DNA of 64,000 nt from NCBI RefSeq assembly GCF_026625765.1, contig NZ_CP113062.1, forward strand, positions 3,224,001 to 3,288,000, written 5' to 3'. This DNA is from Frigoribacterium sp. SL97. GTDB taxonomy: Bacteria > Actinomycetota > Actinomycetes > Actinomycetales > Microbacteriaceae. The translations under genes were made by a program, and so were the position numbers. Under the pieces are notes generated by a model. The model did not search any database and was not told the DNA's origin. It was given only the letters and a program-made list of their open reading frames with translations. This document shows, in pieces, positions 7,789 to 16,720 of the stretch. The first letter of the stretch is position 1. Every line of letters begins with the position of its first letter.

Positions 7789-8841
7789 CTAGAACGCGGT
7801 GATGGTCCAGCTCGCCGTGTGGGCCTCGCCCGGGGCGAGCAGCACGAGGTCGTCACCCGAGTTGAAGGCGTCCGGCGGGCAGGTCATGGGCTCGACGGCC
7901 AACCCGACGCGGTCGTTCTCGGGTTCGGGACGGTCGGCGGTGTGCACCTGCACCCAGGGCAGCTCGGTCCCCCACGACATGGTGACGCCGTGGCCGTCGC
8001 GCGCGGTCACCGTGGCGGTGACCCGCGCCTCCTGACCGGGGCCCCCACCGGCGTCGCCGTCAGGGGTGCCGAACGCGAGGTCGGTGAAGGCGTGGTCGAC
8101 GAAGAGGTCGCCGACCGGGTGCCCGTCGCGGAAGTCGAAGCCGTCACGGTCACCGACGGGCCGCGTGCCGACGGGGACGAGGCGGTCGTCGGTCACCTCG
8201 AGGTAGCTCGCGGCGGGCAGCGTGAACGACCAGTCGTCGACGCGACCCTCGCCGGCGATGAGGTAGGGGTGCGGCGCCGTGCCGTAGGGGGCGACGCCCG
8301 TGCCCGCGTTGCGGGCCGTGACCGTCGTGGTGAGCCCGTCGTCGGTCAGCTCGTAGACGACCGACAGCGCCAGCCGCCACGGGTAGCCGTCGCGCGGCAC
8401 GAGCACGAACGAGGCCGAGGCCCGCGCGGCCTGGGCCTGGTCGATGGTCCAGTCGGCCCAGTGGGCCAGGCCGTGCAGGGCGTGCCCGCGCTCGACCTCG
8501 TTGAGGGGCAGCTGGTGTTCGACCCCGTCTCGCTCGTAGCGTCCGTCGGTCACGCGGTTGGGCCACGGGGCGAGCAGGGCCCCGCGGAAGCCCGGCCGCA
8601 CCTCGTCGGCGGCGAACGGCACGACCAGGTCGCGGCCCTCGAACGTGAGCGTGCGCAGCGTGGCCCCGACCCCGGCGATCTCGGCCCGGTAGCCGTCCCG
8701 CTCGAGCACGACCTGCGCGCCGGAGACCGGCACCGGCGACGTGACGAGGCGAGCGGTCGGCGGCGCCCCCGGTGCGGGCTCGACGACGGGGGGCACGGTG
8801 CCGTGCGGCGGCACGGGGGCGACGGGGGTGGGCTCAGACAT
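7789..8841 (-). CDS. aldose 1-epimerase family protein
   Basis: A galactose-mutarotase-fold enzyme of 350 residues that interconverts the anomers of an aldose. Typical features are the N-terminal GATLRTLTFEGRDLVVPF, then APWPNRVTDGRY, the histidine-containing ERGHALHGLAH and YGTAPHPYL, and a C-terminal AVEPMTCPPDAFNSGDDL, whose Glu is the usual catalytic base. The ATG at 8841 overlaps the upstream alditol oxidase stop as ATGTCTGA, so the two are co-translated. It would mutarotate the aldose made by that oxidase before further use. A Gly-rich insert followed by QEARVTATV is encoded by a copy of the dispersed AGGAGGCGCGGGTC word. Confidence 0.9.
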   Translation of the reverse strand: MSEPTPVAPVPPHGTVPPVVEPAPGAPPTARLVTSPVPVSGAQVVLERDGYRAEIAGVGATLRTLTFEGRDLVVPFAADEVRPGFRGALLAPWPNRVTDGRYERDGVEHQLPLNEVERGHALHGLAHWADWTIDQAQAARASASFVLVPRDGYPWRLALSVVYELTDDGLTTTVTARNAGTGVAPYGTAPHPYLIAGEGRVDDWSFTLPAASYLEVTDDRLVPVGTRPVGDRDGFDFRDGHPVGDLFVDHAFTDLAFGTPDGDAGGGPGQEARVTATVTARDGHGVTMSWGTELPWVQVHTADRPEPENDRVGLAVEPMTCPPDAFNSGDDLVLLAPGEAHTASWTITAF

Positions 8842-10090
8842 GCGCGGGCTCTCCGAGGACGGACGCGGACAGGAACGGGTTGCGGAAGCGGCCCTCGGGG
8901 TCGACCGACGCGACGTGGGCGGCGAAGTCACCGAGACGCGGGAACACCCGGCGCAGCTCGGCGTGCGTGGCGGTCGAGACCTTGCCCCAGTGCGGGCGGG
9001 CGTCGAAGGCACCGAGCACCCGCTCGATCTCGGGCAGCACGGCGAGCACCTCGTCCGGGCGGCGGTGCCAGGTGAAGTGGAAGGCCACGCTCTGACGTCC
9101 GCCGCTCGGGCTGATCCAGGCGTCGTCCGGGGCGATCGTGCGGATCTCGCTGACCATGAGCACGTCGGCGAAGGTGTGCGCGATGCCACGGAGCCCCTCG
9201 ATCCCGGCGGCGGCGTGCTCGGCGGGGATCAGGAACTCGCTCTGGATCTCTTCGCCGGCGCTCGGCGTGAAGTCGAAGCGGAAGTGCGGCAGGCGTTCGA
9301 GCCACGGGCCGGCCACGCCGCCCTGCTGCGTGACGGCCGCGGTCTCGGCCCCGGGGATCATGTGCGTGGTCGCGTCGGCCCGCACGGCACCGAGGTCGCG
9401 GAGGTCGAGACCGACCGCGTCGCCGACCCGGTGCTTCGACCAGACCTGGTCGACCCCCGCGCCGTCGTACCGCGTGAAGAAGCTCAGGCTGTACGCGCCG
9501 GCGAGCACGGCGTCGAGGTGCTCGAGAGCGGCCGCCCACGGCAGGTCCTCGTGGATGGTCTGCTCGACGTCGAAGGTCGGCACGGTGTCGAGTTCGAGGC
9601 TCGTGACGACGCCGACGGCGCCGAGCGAGACGACGGAGGCGCCGAACGCGTCGTCACCGCGGCGGACGGTCTCGAGGCTGCCGTCCGCGCGGACGAGCTC
9701 GACGGCGCGGACGCCGGCCGAGAGGGCGGGATTGCGCACGCCGGAACCGTGCGTGCCGGTCTGGACCGCTCCGGCGACCGAGATGTGGGGCAGCGAGGCG
9801 AGGTTGTGCAGGGCGAGGCCGCGACGCTGCAGCTCGCCCGCGAGGGCGGCGTGCGTCGTGCCCGCACCGACGCGGACCGTGCCGGCGGCCGAGTCGACCT
9901 CGACCGGGGTCTCGAGCGCATCGAGCGAGACGAGGACGCCGTCGGTGTCGGCGACCCGGTTGAACGAGTGGCGCGAGCCCAGGGCCTTGACCCGACGGCT
10001 GCCGGTGACGACGTCACGCAGCTCGTCGATGCTCGTGGGGCGACGCAGGTCGGTCGTCGAGTACTCGACGTTGGCGGCCCAGTTCTGCAT
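8834..10090 (-). CDS. alditol oxidase (FAD-linked)
   Basis: A cytoplasmic flavoenzyme that oxidises sugar alcohols (xylitol, sorbitol and relatives) at C1 to aldoses with release of H2O2. The length of 418 residues matches Streptomyces AldO, and resemblance runs along the whole chain as I recall it. ALGSRHSFN (residues 36-44) carries His41, the expected covalent FAD attachment site. Next come LPHISVAGAVQTGTHGSG, GAVGVVTSLELD, the LPHFRFDFTPS region and a C-terminal RPHWGKV. The neighbouring family is arabinono-/gulono-lactone oxidase, but the sequence pattern favours AldO. Start ATG 10090 is preceded by AAGGAG. An AGTGAGCGCTCACT operator 57 nt upstream places it in the same regulon as araB and the transporter. 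Confidence 0.88.
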   Translation of the reverse strand: MQNWAANVEYSTTDLRRPTSIDELRDVVTGSRRVKALGSRHSFNRVADTDGVLVSLDALETPVEVDSAAGTVRVGAGTTHAALAGELQRRGLALHNLASLPHISVAGAVQTGTHGSGVRNPALSAGVRAVELVRADGSLETVRRGDDAFGASVVSLGAVGVVTSLELDTVPTFDVEQTIHEDLPWAAALEHLDAVLAGAYSLSFFTRYDGAGVDQVWSKHRVGDAVGLDLRDLGAVRADATTHMIPGAETAAVTQQGGVAGPWLERLPHFRFDFTPSAGEEIQSEFLIPAEHAAAGIEGLRGIAHTFADVLMVSEIRTIAPDDAWISPSGGRQSVAFHFTWHRRPDEVLAVLPEIERVLGAFDARPHWGKVSTATHAELRRVFPRLGDFAAHVASVDPEGRFRNPFLSASVLGEPAHV

Positions 10091-10146
10091 GGAGACTCCT
10101 TCGGCTCGGGGTGCTGCGTCGAGTCTAGGCGAGCCCCACCGCCGGG

Positions 10147-10160
10147 AGTGAGCGCTCACT
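10147..10160. promoter_or_regulatory. LacI-type operator, copy 3 (alditol oxidase operon)
   Basis: AGTGAGCGCTCACT is a perfect 14-bp palindrome with the same 12-bp core as the sites at 1653 and 7253. It overlaps the last codons and stop of the upstream luciferase-like gene, which shows the operator sits tightly between that gene and the oxidase-epimerase operon. Confidence 0.8.
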
Positions 10161-11226
10161 CGCCTCGGGCGGCGGCCTGCCAGCCGAGCAGCGGGCCGAG
10201 GCGCTCGGCGGCGTCGGTCAGCACCTGCGTGTACTCGGCGAGTCCGAAGTCGAACGGCAGCTCGACGATCAGGTCGTCGACCTCGCGCATCGCGGCGTTC
10301 TCGTGCAGCTGCTCGGCGATCCACTCGGACGGGCCGACGAGGTCGCGGTCGAACATCATGCCGCGGGGTCCGTGGGCCACGGTGGTGCGGTCGCGACGGG
10401 AGGACGCGTAGGCCTCGTACGCCGCACGCTGCTCGGCGGTGGCCGTGTCGGTGGGCAGGACGACCGCGCCCTTGGCGACCCGCGCCTCCGGACCCGAGGG
10501 GTGGACCGCGCGGAAGGCCCGGATCTGCTCGAGTTGCGACGCCGCGAAGCGGGTCGGCTCGATCGGCCCGGGCGCGCCCGCGAAGCTGACGTTGCTGATC
10601 AACATGCCGAGGCCCTGGCGACCCGCCCACTCGGCCGACCGGGGGCTGCCCGCGCCGTACCAGACACGGTCGGCGAGGCCGGGGCTCTGCGGCTGCACCC
10701 GCCCGGTGAAGACCTCGATGCCCTCGGTGCCCTCGAACGCGCTGACCTGCTCGCCCCGGACGAGCGAGAGGAACTTCTCGACCCGGCCGTACGAGAAGTC
10801 CTGGTGGTCGGCGGCGTCCCCGTAGAGATGCGGCCCGACCTCGTCGTAGGCGCGGGGCTCGCCGACGCTGACGCCGAGCTGCAGCCGGCCGCGCGAGAGC
10901 ACGTCGACCGTGCCCCAGTCCTCGGCGAGACGGAACGGGTTCTCCCAGCCGAGCGGCATCACGGCCGTGCCGAGGGTCAGGCGCGAGGTGCGCTGCGCCG
11001 CGGCCGAGAGGAACGCGACGGGCGACGAGATGCCGAACTGCAGGTGCCGCGTGCGGGTCCAGCCGCCGTCGAGCCCCAGCGCCTCGGCCCGCTCGAACAA
11101 CTCGAGCCCCTGCTCGAGTCCGACGGTCGGGTCGTCGCCCTCGAAGGCGCCGATGGTGAGGAAGCCGAGACGACTCAACGGCCTCGCGGCGGCGGACGGA
11201 GCGGGCGACGAGGAGGCGGTGGTCAC
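10156..11226 (-). CDS. LLM-class flavin-dependent oxidoreductase
   Basis: A 356-residue luciferase-like monooxygenase fold enzyme using reduced FMN or F420; the substrate is unknown. Family features are GLEQGLELFERAEALGLDG near the N-terminus, HLQFGISSPVAFLSAAAQRT, LTLGTAVMPLGWENPFRLAED and LSRGRLQLGVSVG, followed by a C-terminal helical part. Start GTG 11226 is chosen because TAGGCT (11233-11238) lies 6 nt upstream, the leaderless pattern of this window. The first 17 residues are Ala/Ser/Pro-rich and probably disordered. Its stop codon lies inside the operator of the next operon, but as a separate flavoprotein it need not belong to that regulon. Confidence 0.85.
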   Translation of the reverse strand: MTTASSSPAPSAAARPLSRLGFLTIGAFEGDDPTVGLEQGLELFERAEALGLDGGWTRTRHLQFGISSPVAFLSAAAQRTSRLTLGTAVMPLGWENPFRLAEDWGTVDVLSRGRLQLGVSVGEPRAYDEVGPHLYGDAADHQDFSYGRVEKFLSLVRGEQVSAFEGTEGIEVFTGRVQPQSPGLADRVWYGAGSPRSAEWAGRQGLGMLISNVSFAGAPGPIEPTRFAASQLEQIRAFRAVHPSGPEARVAKGAVVLPTDTATAEQRAAYEAYASSRRDRTTVAHGPRGMMFDRDLVGPSEWIAEQLHENAAMREVDDLIVELPFDFGLAEYTQVLTDAAERLGPLLGWQAAARGE

Positions 11227-11477
11227 CCGTCGAGCCTAGCCAGACGACCCGGGTTCGCCGAGCCGGGCCCCGGCCCTCGTCCCCCCGTGCGACATCCCCG
11301 GACGGCGTCCCCCGGGGTGCGTCCCCCGCATTGGGGACCGGCCCACCCCCGTACTGGGTGCCTGTGCCCCGTTGTCCCCCACCCCGGAGTGCGGTTCGCT
11401 GGACGGAGCCGTTCGAGGGTCACGTCCACGACGACACGACCACGCACGCCACCACGACTCCAGGGGAACAGAACACG

Positions 11478-11957
11478 ATGGACACCGCAGAGCCCGACAC
11501 CGGACGCCCGGGCACGAACGACCCCTCGGACGCGGCGCTCGTCCTCGACCCCACCGCGACCGTGGGCACCGTCCGGACCACGCCGGCGCACCCGGCCCGC
11601 ATCCGCCGCGAACGCGCCACCCGTCTGCGTCGCCCCGCCATTTTCGTGCTGTCCTGGCTCGACCTGCCCAACGACGGCAGCGACCCCACCCTGCCCCTCG
11701 GCACGTGCCTCGTGCTGCGCACGGTCGGCCGGCCGGCGCGGGACGTGCTCGTCGACCTGCCCGGCGGCCCCGTCCGGGGTCGCGACAAGCTGCGCCCCGG
11801 GGCCCCCCTCGGCATCGCCACCCCCGTCGAGCTCGACGCTCTGGTCGCCCTCGGCACCGTCTTCGTCGAGTGGTCGGACGCTCGCGGTGTCAGCCGGACC
11901 ACGTGGCTCCGCGTCCCGCCGGTCCCGGCTCGGTACCGCAGCCCCGCCGCCCACTGA
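11478..11957 (+). CDS. hypothetical protein
   Basis: A 159-residue protein I do not recognise. ATG 11478 follows AGGGGA (11462-11467) at normal spacing. Residues 1-55 look disordered (Asp/Thr/Pro-rich, then RIRRERATRLRRP). The rest alternates hydrophobic stretches (AIFVLSWLDLPNDG, TCLVLRTVGRPARDVLVDLP) with a Trp-containing end, suggesting a small beta-rich domain. No transmembrane segment or signal peptide is seen. The 250 bp in front (11227-11477) is rich in CCCC tracts (cccccg, gtcccc) with no clear promoter. It is convergent with the next gene. Confidence 0.6.
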   Translation: MDTAEPDTGRPGTNDPSDAALVLDPTATVGTVRTTPAHPARIRRERATRLRRPAIFVLSWLDLPNDGSDPTLPLGTCLVLRTVGRPARDVLVDLPGGPVRGRDKLRPGAPLGIATPVELDALVALGTVFVEWSDARGVSRTTWLRVPPVPARYRSPAAH

Positions 11958-12040
11958 CCACGTCGACGCGTCCGCCCCGGACCGGGACGTCCCCGGGAGG
12001 GACGTGAGCGACGCGCCGACGCGCGCCGCCCCTCCCGGGC

Positions 12041-13486
12041 TCAGCGCCGGTAGGCCGCCGCCGGGTGCGTCGCGGGGAGCCGGGGTCCGCCACCGGTCAA
12101 CCGCTCGCGCAGCGTCTCACCGGGCACGTACGCCTCGCGCAGTCGACCACGACGACGCAGCTCGGGCACGACCAGCTCGACGAAGTCGGTCAGCGTGTCG
12201 AACGAGTGGTATTGGCGCAGGTTGATGCCGTCGATGCCCTCGTCGTCGAGCCAGCGCTCGACGGCGTCCGCGACGACGGTCGGGGTGCCGGCGACGAAGA
12301 ACGTGCCGCCCCAGGCCTCGTCGACCGAGTCGATCAGCTGCCCCACCGTGATGTCGAGCGGCAGCGCGGCGGCTCCCGGGTGGTCGAGCCGCCCCTCGGC
12401 CTCGAGCGCCTCGCGCACGGTCCGGTCGCGGGGGTGCGCCGGGGCGTCGAAGGGGATGCTGCGGTGGATCAGCTTGCCCTGCTCGCTGGCGAACGAGCGG
12501 TAGAGCGCCAGCTTCTCGGCCACGACCTCGTCGGTCTCGCCCGTGATGACGCCGGCCTGCACGATGAACGACACGTCGTCGGCGGAACGTCCGGCCGCGA
12601 CCGCCGCCTCGCGCGTGGCCGCGCCGACCGCCCGGACGGCGGGGCCGCCGGTGAAGACGACCTCGGCGTTGCGGGCCGCCTGCTCGACGCCCTTCGGCGA
12701 CGCCGTCGCGAGGAAGAGCACGGGCGTGCGCTGCGGCGACGGCTCGCTGAGGTGCGGGCCGGCGACGCGGAAGTGCTCGCCGACGTGGTCGATCGCGTGC
12801 ACCTTGGCGGGGTCGGTGTAGACGCCGGAGCCGGGCTCGAGCCCGTCGGCGGTGGGGTCGGCGACGACGGCGTCGTCCTCCCACGAGCCCTCCCACAGCT
12901 TGTACAGCACGTCGAGGTACTCGGCGGCGCGGGCGTAGCGCTCGGCCTTCGGCATCTCGGTGTCGAGGCCGAAGTTGCGGGCGGCGTTCGGCAGGTACGA
13001 CGTCACGACGTTCCAGCCGACGCGCCCCTTCGTGAGGTGGTCGAGGGTCGACATCCGCCGCGCGAACGCGAAGGGCGGCTCGTAGCTCGTCGAGAAGGTG
13101 ATGCCGAAGCCGAGGTGCTCGGTCACCGCGGCCATGGCCGGCACGACCATCATCGGGTCGTTGTTGGGCGCCTGGATGCCCTCGAGCAGGGCCGGTGCCG
13201 GGCTGTCACCGAACACGTCGTAGGCACCGAGCACGTCGGCGATGAAGATCGCGTCGAAGCCGCCACGCTCGGCCAGGCGGGCCAGCTCGAGCCAGTACGC
13301 CAGGTCTTTGTACTCGCTGCGGTGGTTGTGCGGCAGTCGCCAGAGACCGTGCGTGATGTGCCCGACGCAGTTCATCTCGAAGAGGTTGAGGATCAGCTTC
13401 TTCTTCGGGGCGGGGGTCCCGGCGTCGACGGCGGCGGCGGGGACGGTGGCGGACGGCTCGGGCGCGGGGGTGTCTGCGGTGCTCAC
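12041..13486 (-). CDS. NtaA/SnaA/DszA-family FMNH2-dependent monooxygenase
   Basis: A two-component flavin monooxygenase of 481 residues; relatives attack nitrilotriacetate, pristinamycin precursors or organosulfur compounds, so the substrate is open. Diagnostic stretches are LNLFEMNCVGHITHGLWR, YWLELARLAERGGFDAIFIAD, GFGITFSTSYEPPFAFARR and GRVGWNVVTSYLPNAARNFG. The C-terminal half carries the family's FFVAGTPTVVADAVERW. I start at GTG 13486, which has AGGA 7 nt upstream, rather than 12 codons earlier. The first 30 residues are Ala/Pro-rich. It needs a flavin reductase partner, which is not in the neighbourhood. It stands alone, convergent with the gene to its left. Confidence 0.88.
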   Translation of the reverse strand: MSTADTPAPEPSATVPAAAVDAGTPAPKKKLILNLFEMNCVGHITHGLWRLPHNHRSEYKDLAYWLELARLAERGGFDAIFIADVLGAYDVFGDSPAPALLEGIQAPNNDPMMVVPAMAAVTEHLGFGITFSTSYEPPFAFARRMSTLDHLTKGRVGWNVVTSYLPNAARNFGLDTEMPKAERYARAAEYLDVLYKLWEGSWEDDAVVADPTADGLEPGSGVYTDPAKVHAIDHVGEHFRVAGPHLSEPSPQRTPVLFLATASPKGVEQAARNAEVVFTGGPAVRAVGAATREAAVAAGRSADDVSFIVQAGVITGETDEVVAEKLALYRSFASEQGKLIHRSIPFDAPAHPRDRTVREALEAEGRLDHPGAAALPLDITVGQLIDSVDEAWGGTFFVAGTPTVVADAVERWLDDEGIDGINLRQYHSFDTLTDFVELVVPELRRRGRLREAYVPGETLRERLTGGGPRLPATHPAAAYRR

Positions 13487-13580
13487 GCGTCCTACTGTGC
13501 CGCACCGCGCCTCCTCGTCCACCGGGCGGTGACGCCGTGTCGCCCGAGGGGAGAACCGGGCGGCACCGCGGCGCGGGGGG

Positions 13581-14216
13581 TCAGCGCTCGCGGATCGTGG
13601 TCGTCACGTCGACGAGGCTGGGATCGGCGGGCGCCGAGCCGAAGCCGAACCGCACGGGCGGGTCGAGCGGGGCCAACGCCCCGAGGGCGCGACCGTCGAG
13701 ACGGGCGTCGACCGCGACGATGCGCCGGGCCAGCGTCACGCCGTAGTACTCGCGACGACCTCCACCGGCCGTGCCCGCCGTGCGGGCACCCCGGACGATC
13801 AGTCGGGCCACCGGGTCGATCAGCGTGAGCCAGCCGGGGCGGGTCGCGAACGCCCGGGGCACGAGCCTCAGCAGCCAGCCGAGCGCGGACACGGGCCCGA
13901 TCTCGAGCGACAGGTCGAGGACGTCGCCGCCCGCGTCGTCGGGGCCGGCCGAGACCCGGAGCGTCCGGTCGACGCCGCGCCACGACACGGGCTGCACGCG
14001 CACCTCGTCGAACGTGTAGGTCGACGAGACGTAGTCGGCCACGGCCTGCGACGGCGCCAGCAACGTGCGGTGGCCGTCCGCACCCTCGACCATCACGTCG
14101 ACGAAGCGGCCGAGCGGCGAACGGTCCCACAACCCGACGACGACGCGCGTGCCGGACTCCGTGCCGAAGCCGGCGATGCGTCCGTGGAACCGCTGGTCGG
14201 GGGTCGCTCTGCTCAT
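13581..14216 (-). CDS. conserved-looking hypothetical protein
   Basis: 211 residues from ATG 14216, chosen because TACGGT lies 6 nt upstream (14223-14228), the leaderless arrangement. The sequence is compact and globular: RFHGRIAGFGTESGTRVVVGLW, then a middle part with VSSTYTFDEVRVQPVSW, WLTLIDPVARLIVRGARTAG, and a C-terminal REYYGVTLARRIVAVDARL. No catalytic motif, signal peptide or membrane helix is obvious. I do not recognise the family. It lies upstream of the NtaA-type gene on the same strand, 94 nt away, so co-transcription is possible but unproven. Confidence 0.65.
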   Translation of the reverse strand: MSRATPDQRFHGRIAGFGTESGTRVVVGLWDRSPLGRFVDVMVEGADGHRTLLAPSQAVADYVSSTYTFDEVRVQPVSWRGVDRTLRVSAGPDDAGGDVLDLSLEIGPVSALGWLLRLVPRAFATRPGWLTLIDPVARLIVRGARTAGTAGGGRREYYGVTLARRIVAVDARLDGRALGALAPLDPPVRFGFGSAPADPSLVDVTTTIRER

Positions 14217-14330
14217 CGCTCGACCGTACGCCGACGGTGCTGCACGCACCGCGCCCCCGGGGTCCGTCGCTCCCCCGCTCGTCGCGGGCCGAGGCGGCCC
14301 CGGAGGCGCGGGTCGTCGGTTCGGGAGGCG

Positions 14331-15278
14331 CTACTCGGCCACGCGGTCCGAGACGGTCTCGAGGGCGGCGAGCTCGTCGGCGCTGAGGGCCACGCTCGCG
14401 CTGGCCAGCAACGCGGGCAGCTGCTCGAGGGTGCGGGCGCTGGCGATCGGGGCGACGACGCGGGGCTGCGCCTGCAGCCAGGCGAGGGCGATCGTGGCGA
14501 TCTCGACCTGGTGGGCGCTCGCGATGTCGCGCAGGGCGGCCACGACGTCGAGCCCCTCGTCGCTGAAGTAGCCCTCGACGTTGCCGCTGCGGGCCCCGGC
14601 GATGTCGTCACGGCTCTGGTACTTGCCGGTGAGGAAGCCCGCGGCGAGCGAGAAGTAGGGCGTCACGCCGAGCTGGTTCAGGGCGGCCAGCGGAGCCAGG
14701 TCGCGCTCGTAGGACTTGCGGGTCACGAGGTTGTAGTGCGGCTGCAGGGCGACCGGGGCCGCGAATCCCTCGCGGCGCGCGATCTCGACCCACTCGGTGA
14801 TGCGCTCGGGCGAGAAGTTCGAGATGCCGACGTGCCGCACCTTGCCGGCCTTCTGCAGCGCGTCGAAGGCGCCGAGGGTCTCGGCGAGGTCGTCGCCGGT
14901 GTCGAAGTGCGCCCAGTACAGGTCGATGTGGTCGGTCTGCAGGCGGGTCAACGAGGCGTCGGCCGCGGCGGCGACGTTGGCGGCGCCGAGCCCGGGGAAC
15001 TCGGGGTGCTGGCTGACCTTGGTGCCGAGCACGATCTGGTCGCGACGCGAGGCACCACCCTGGGCGAGCCAGGTGCCGATGACCGTCTCGGACTCACCGC
15101 CCGAGTTGCCGTCGGCCCAGGCCGAGTAGACGTCGGCCGTGTCGACGAAGTTGCCGCCGCCGGCGACGAAGGCGTCGAGCACCGAGTGCGACTCGGCCTC
15201 GTCGCTGGTCCAGCCGAAGGTGTTGCCGCCGAGGGCGAGGGGGAAGACGTCGAGGTCGGATGTTCCGATGAGGGGCAT
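14331..15278 (-). CDS. aldo/keto reductase
   Basis: NADPH-dependent oxidoreductase with a TIM-barrel fold, 315 residues. It begins MPLIGTSDLDVFPLALGGNTFGW and shows the catalytic Asp-Tyr pair in NFVDTADVYSAW, Lys in LGTKVSQHPE, His in YWAHFDTGD, then VRHVGISNFSPERITEW and the C-terminal cofactor-binding VVAPIASARTLEQL. Such proteins reduce aldehydes or sugars; the family is closest to the general Actinobacterial AKR11/12 type rather than the K+ channel subunit type. ATG 15278 follows AAAGGAA. It is monocistronic between a 51-bp direct repeat on its upstream side and the hypothetical gene at its 3' side. Confidence 0.92.
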   Translation of the reverse strand: MPLIGTSDLDVFPLALGGNTFGWTSDEAESHSVLDAFVAGGGNFVDTADVYSAWADGNSGGESETVIGTWLAQGGASRRDQIVLGTKVSQHPEFPGLGAANVAAAADASLTRLQTDHIDLYWAHFDTGDDLAETLGAFDALQKAGKVRHVGISNFSPERITEWVEIARREGFAAPVALQPHYNLVTRKSYERDLAPLAALNQLGVTPYFSLAAGFLTGKYQSRDDIAGARSGNVEGYFSDEGLDVVAALRDIASAHQVEIATIALAWLQAQPRVVAPIASARTLEQLPALLASASVALSADELAALETVSDRVAE

Positions 15279-15356
15279 GCGGGGGTTCCTTTCGCGAACG
15301 TCGCGTCGGGTCGGCGCGGCGACTACCCAGGTCTAACGCGTGCGGCGCGGGTTCGT

Positions 15357-15439
15357 TCCCAGGTCCGCGGCGTTGCCGCGTGCGCGGCGTTCCCGGCCGC
15401 GCGCTGCTCCCAGGTCCGCGGCGTTCCCGTGTGCGCGCT
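15357..15439. repeat. 51-bp-spaced direct repeat
   Basis: TCCCAGGTCCGCGGCGTT occurs at 15357-15374 and again at 15408-15425. Similarity continues for about 32 bp in each unit, and a partial third relative (ACCCAGGTCTAACGCGTGCGGC) lies at about 15325. It fills the gap between the aldo/keto reductase and the 2-hydroxyacid dehydrogenase genes and has no open frame of its own. Confidence 0.6.
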
Positions 15440-16413
15440 CAGTACCCCTGCTCGACGTCGACGACGCCCTCGGGGTCGCCGCCCTCGGCGAGCGCGCGGA
15501 TGTTCGCCTCGACGCGGGCCTGGAACAGCGGCTCGGTCATGTCGTTCGTGTTCGCCTGGTGCGGGGTGACGAGCGCACGGGGCTCGGCCCACAAGGGGTG
15601 ACCGTCGGGCAGCGGCTCGGGGTCGACCACGTCGAGGCCCGCGGCTCCGATCCGCCCCTCGGCGAGTGCCGTCACGAGCGCGTCCGTGTCGACGAGCGGG
15701 CCGCGGGCGATGTTGACGAGCACGGCCGTGTCCTTCATGGCGGCGAACTCGGCGGCACCGAGCAGGCTGCGAGTGCCGTCGGTGAGGGCCGCGGCGACCA
15801 CGACGACGTCGCTCGTCGGCAGGACCTCCGCCAGGCGGTCGACCGTGATCGTCCGGGCGGCACCCGGCACGGCCTCGTCGGTGCGGCGCACCATCGTCAC
15901 CTCGACGTCGAACGGCTGCAGCAGCCGCAGCAGCTCGGTGCCGATGCCGCCGGCCCCGACGATGGTGACGGACGCTCCGTTCAGCGAGATGCCGCGCTGC
16001 TCGCGCTCCCACGAGGAGGCGCGGGCCCTGATCTGCAGGGAGCGCAGCGTCGCCAGCGTCAGCGCCAGGGCGTGCTCGGCCACGGGTGCGCTGTACGCGC
16101 CCTTGGCACTGGTGAAGACCAGGCCGTCGCGGGCGGTGGCCTGCATGGTCTCGACGTAGGCGTCGACCCCGGCGCTCGGCAGCTGGACGACGCGGACGCG
16201 GGGGTGCTCCTCGATCGCCGCGCGCAGGGCGTCCTGGTCGACGCGGCCACCGAGGACGATCATGTCGGTCTCGTCGCCGAGCTCGACCAGGCGGGCGTCG
16301 GTCGCGTCCACCGCCCTCGTCGCGGGGGCGACGCCCCAGGCGTCACCGGACGACGCCTCGGAGTCGGCGGTGGCGGAGGCGGAGGGCAGGACGGTGACGG
16401 CGACGGTGCTCAT
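15439..16413 (-). CDS. D-isomer-specific 2-hydroxyacid dehydrogenase
   Basis: NAD(P)-dependent reductase of 2-keto acids, 324 residues. An N-terminal substrate domain (VQLPSAGVDAYVETM) is followed by a Rossmann domain with VTIVGAGGIGTELLRLL, then the family signature ending in VLVNIARGPLVDTDAL (catalytic Arg in VVVAAALTDGTRSLLG precedes), the Glu in LDVVDPEPLPDGHPLW and the catalytic His in ALVTPHQANTNDM. It starts with ATG 16413; TACGGT lies 6 nt upstream (16420-16425), so it is probably leaderless. The exact acid cannot be told. It is the last minus-strand gene before the corA leader region. Confidence 0.9.
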   Translation of the reverse strand: MSTVAVTVLPSASATADSEASSGDAWGVAPATRAVDATDARLVELGDETDMIVLGGRVDQDALRAAIEEHPRVRVVQLPSAGVDAYVETMQATARDGLVFTSAKGAYSAPVAEHALALTLATLRSLQIRARASSWEREQRGISLNGASVTIVGAGGIGTELLRLLQPFDVEVTMVRRTDEAVPGAARTITVDRLAEVLPTSDVVVVAAALTDGTRSLLGAAEFAAMKDTAVLVNIARGPLVDTDALVTALAEGRIGAAGLDVVDPEPLPDGHPLWAEPRALVTPHQANTNDMTEPLFQARVEANIRALAEGGDPEGVVDVEQGY

Positions 16414-16571
16414 CGCTCCACCGTATCGATCCGGTCACGAAAGCGACTCAGGCTCGTGTCTGCGTCGAGCCGGTGGCAGAGTGACGCCGTCTGCAGGTCG
16501 CGAAACCCGATCGTGGACGCGGGAGGCACGGGTCAACGGCGACACGCGCCTCCTTCCCCTCACCCCGACCC

Positions 16572-16611
16572 GTCGCTCCCGTCGCTCCCGTCGCTCCCGT
16601 CGCTCCCGTCG
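16572..16611. repeat. 9-bp tandem repeat
   Basis: The unit GTCGCTCCC is repeated four times plus a partial copy. It lies in the 598-bp stretch 16414-17011, which holds no long gene and probably contains the corA promoter and leader. Confidence 0.75.
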
Positions 16612-16720
16612 CACGACGGTCGACGGTCGCGGCCCCCGGGGGTACGCTGTCCCACGGCCCAGGCGGGCCCACGGCCCCACCGGGCCCGGCGGCAGCACGA
16701 CGGAAGGTAGGTGAGCGGCG

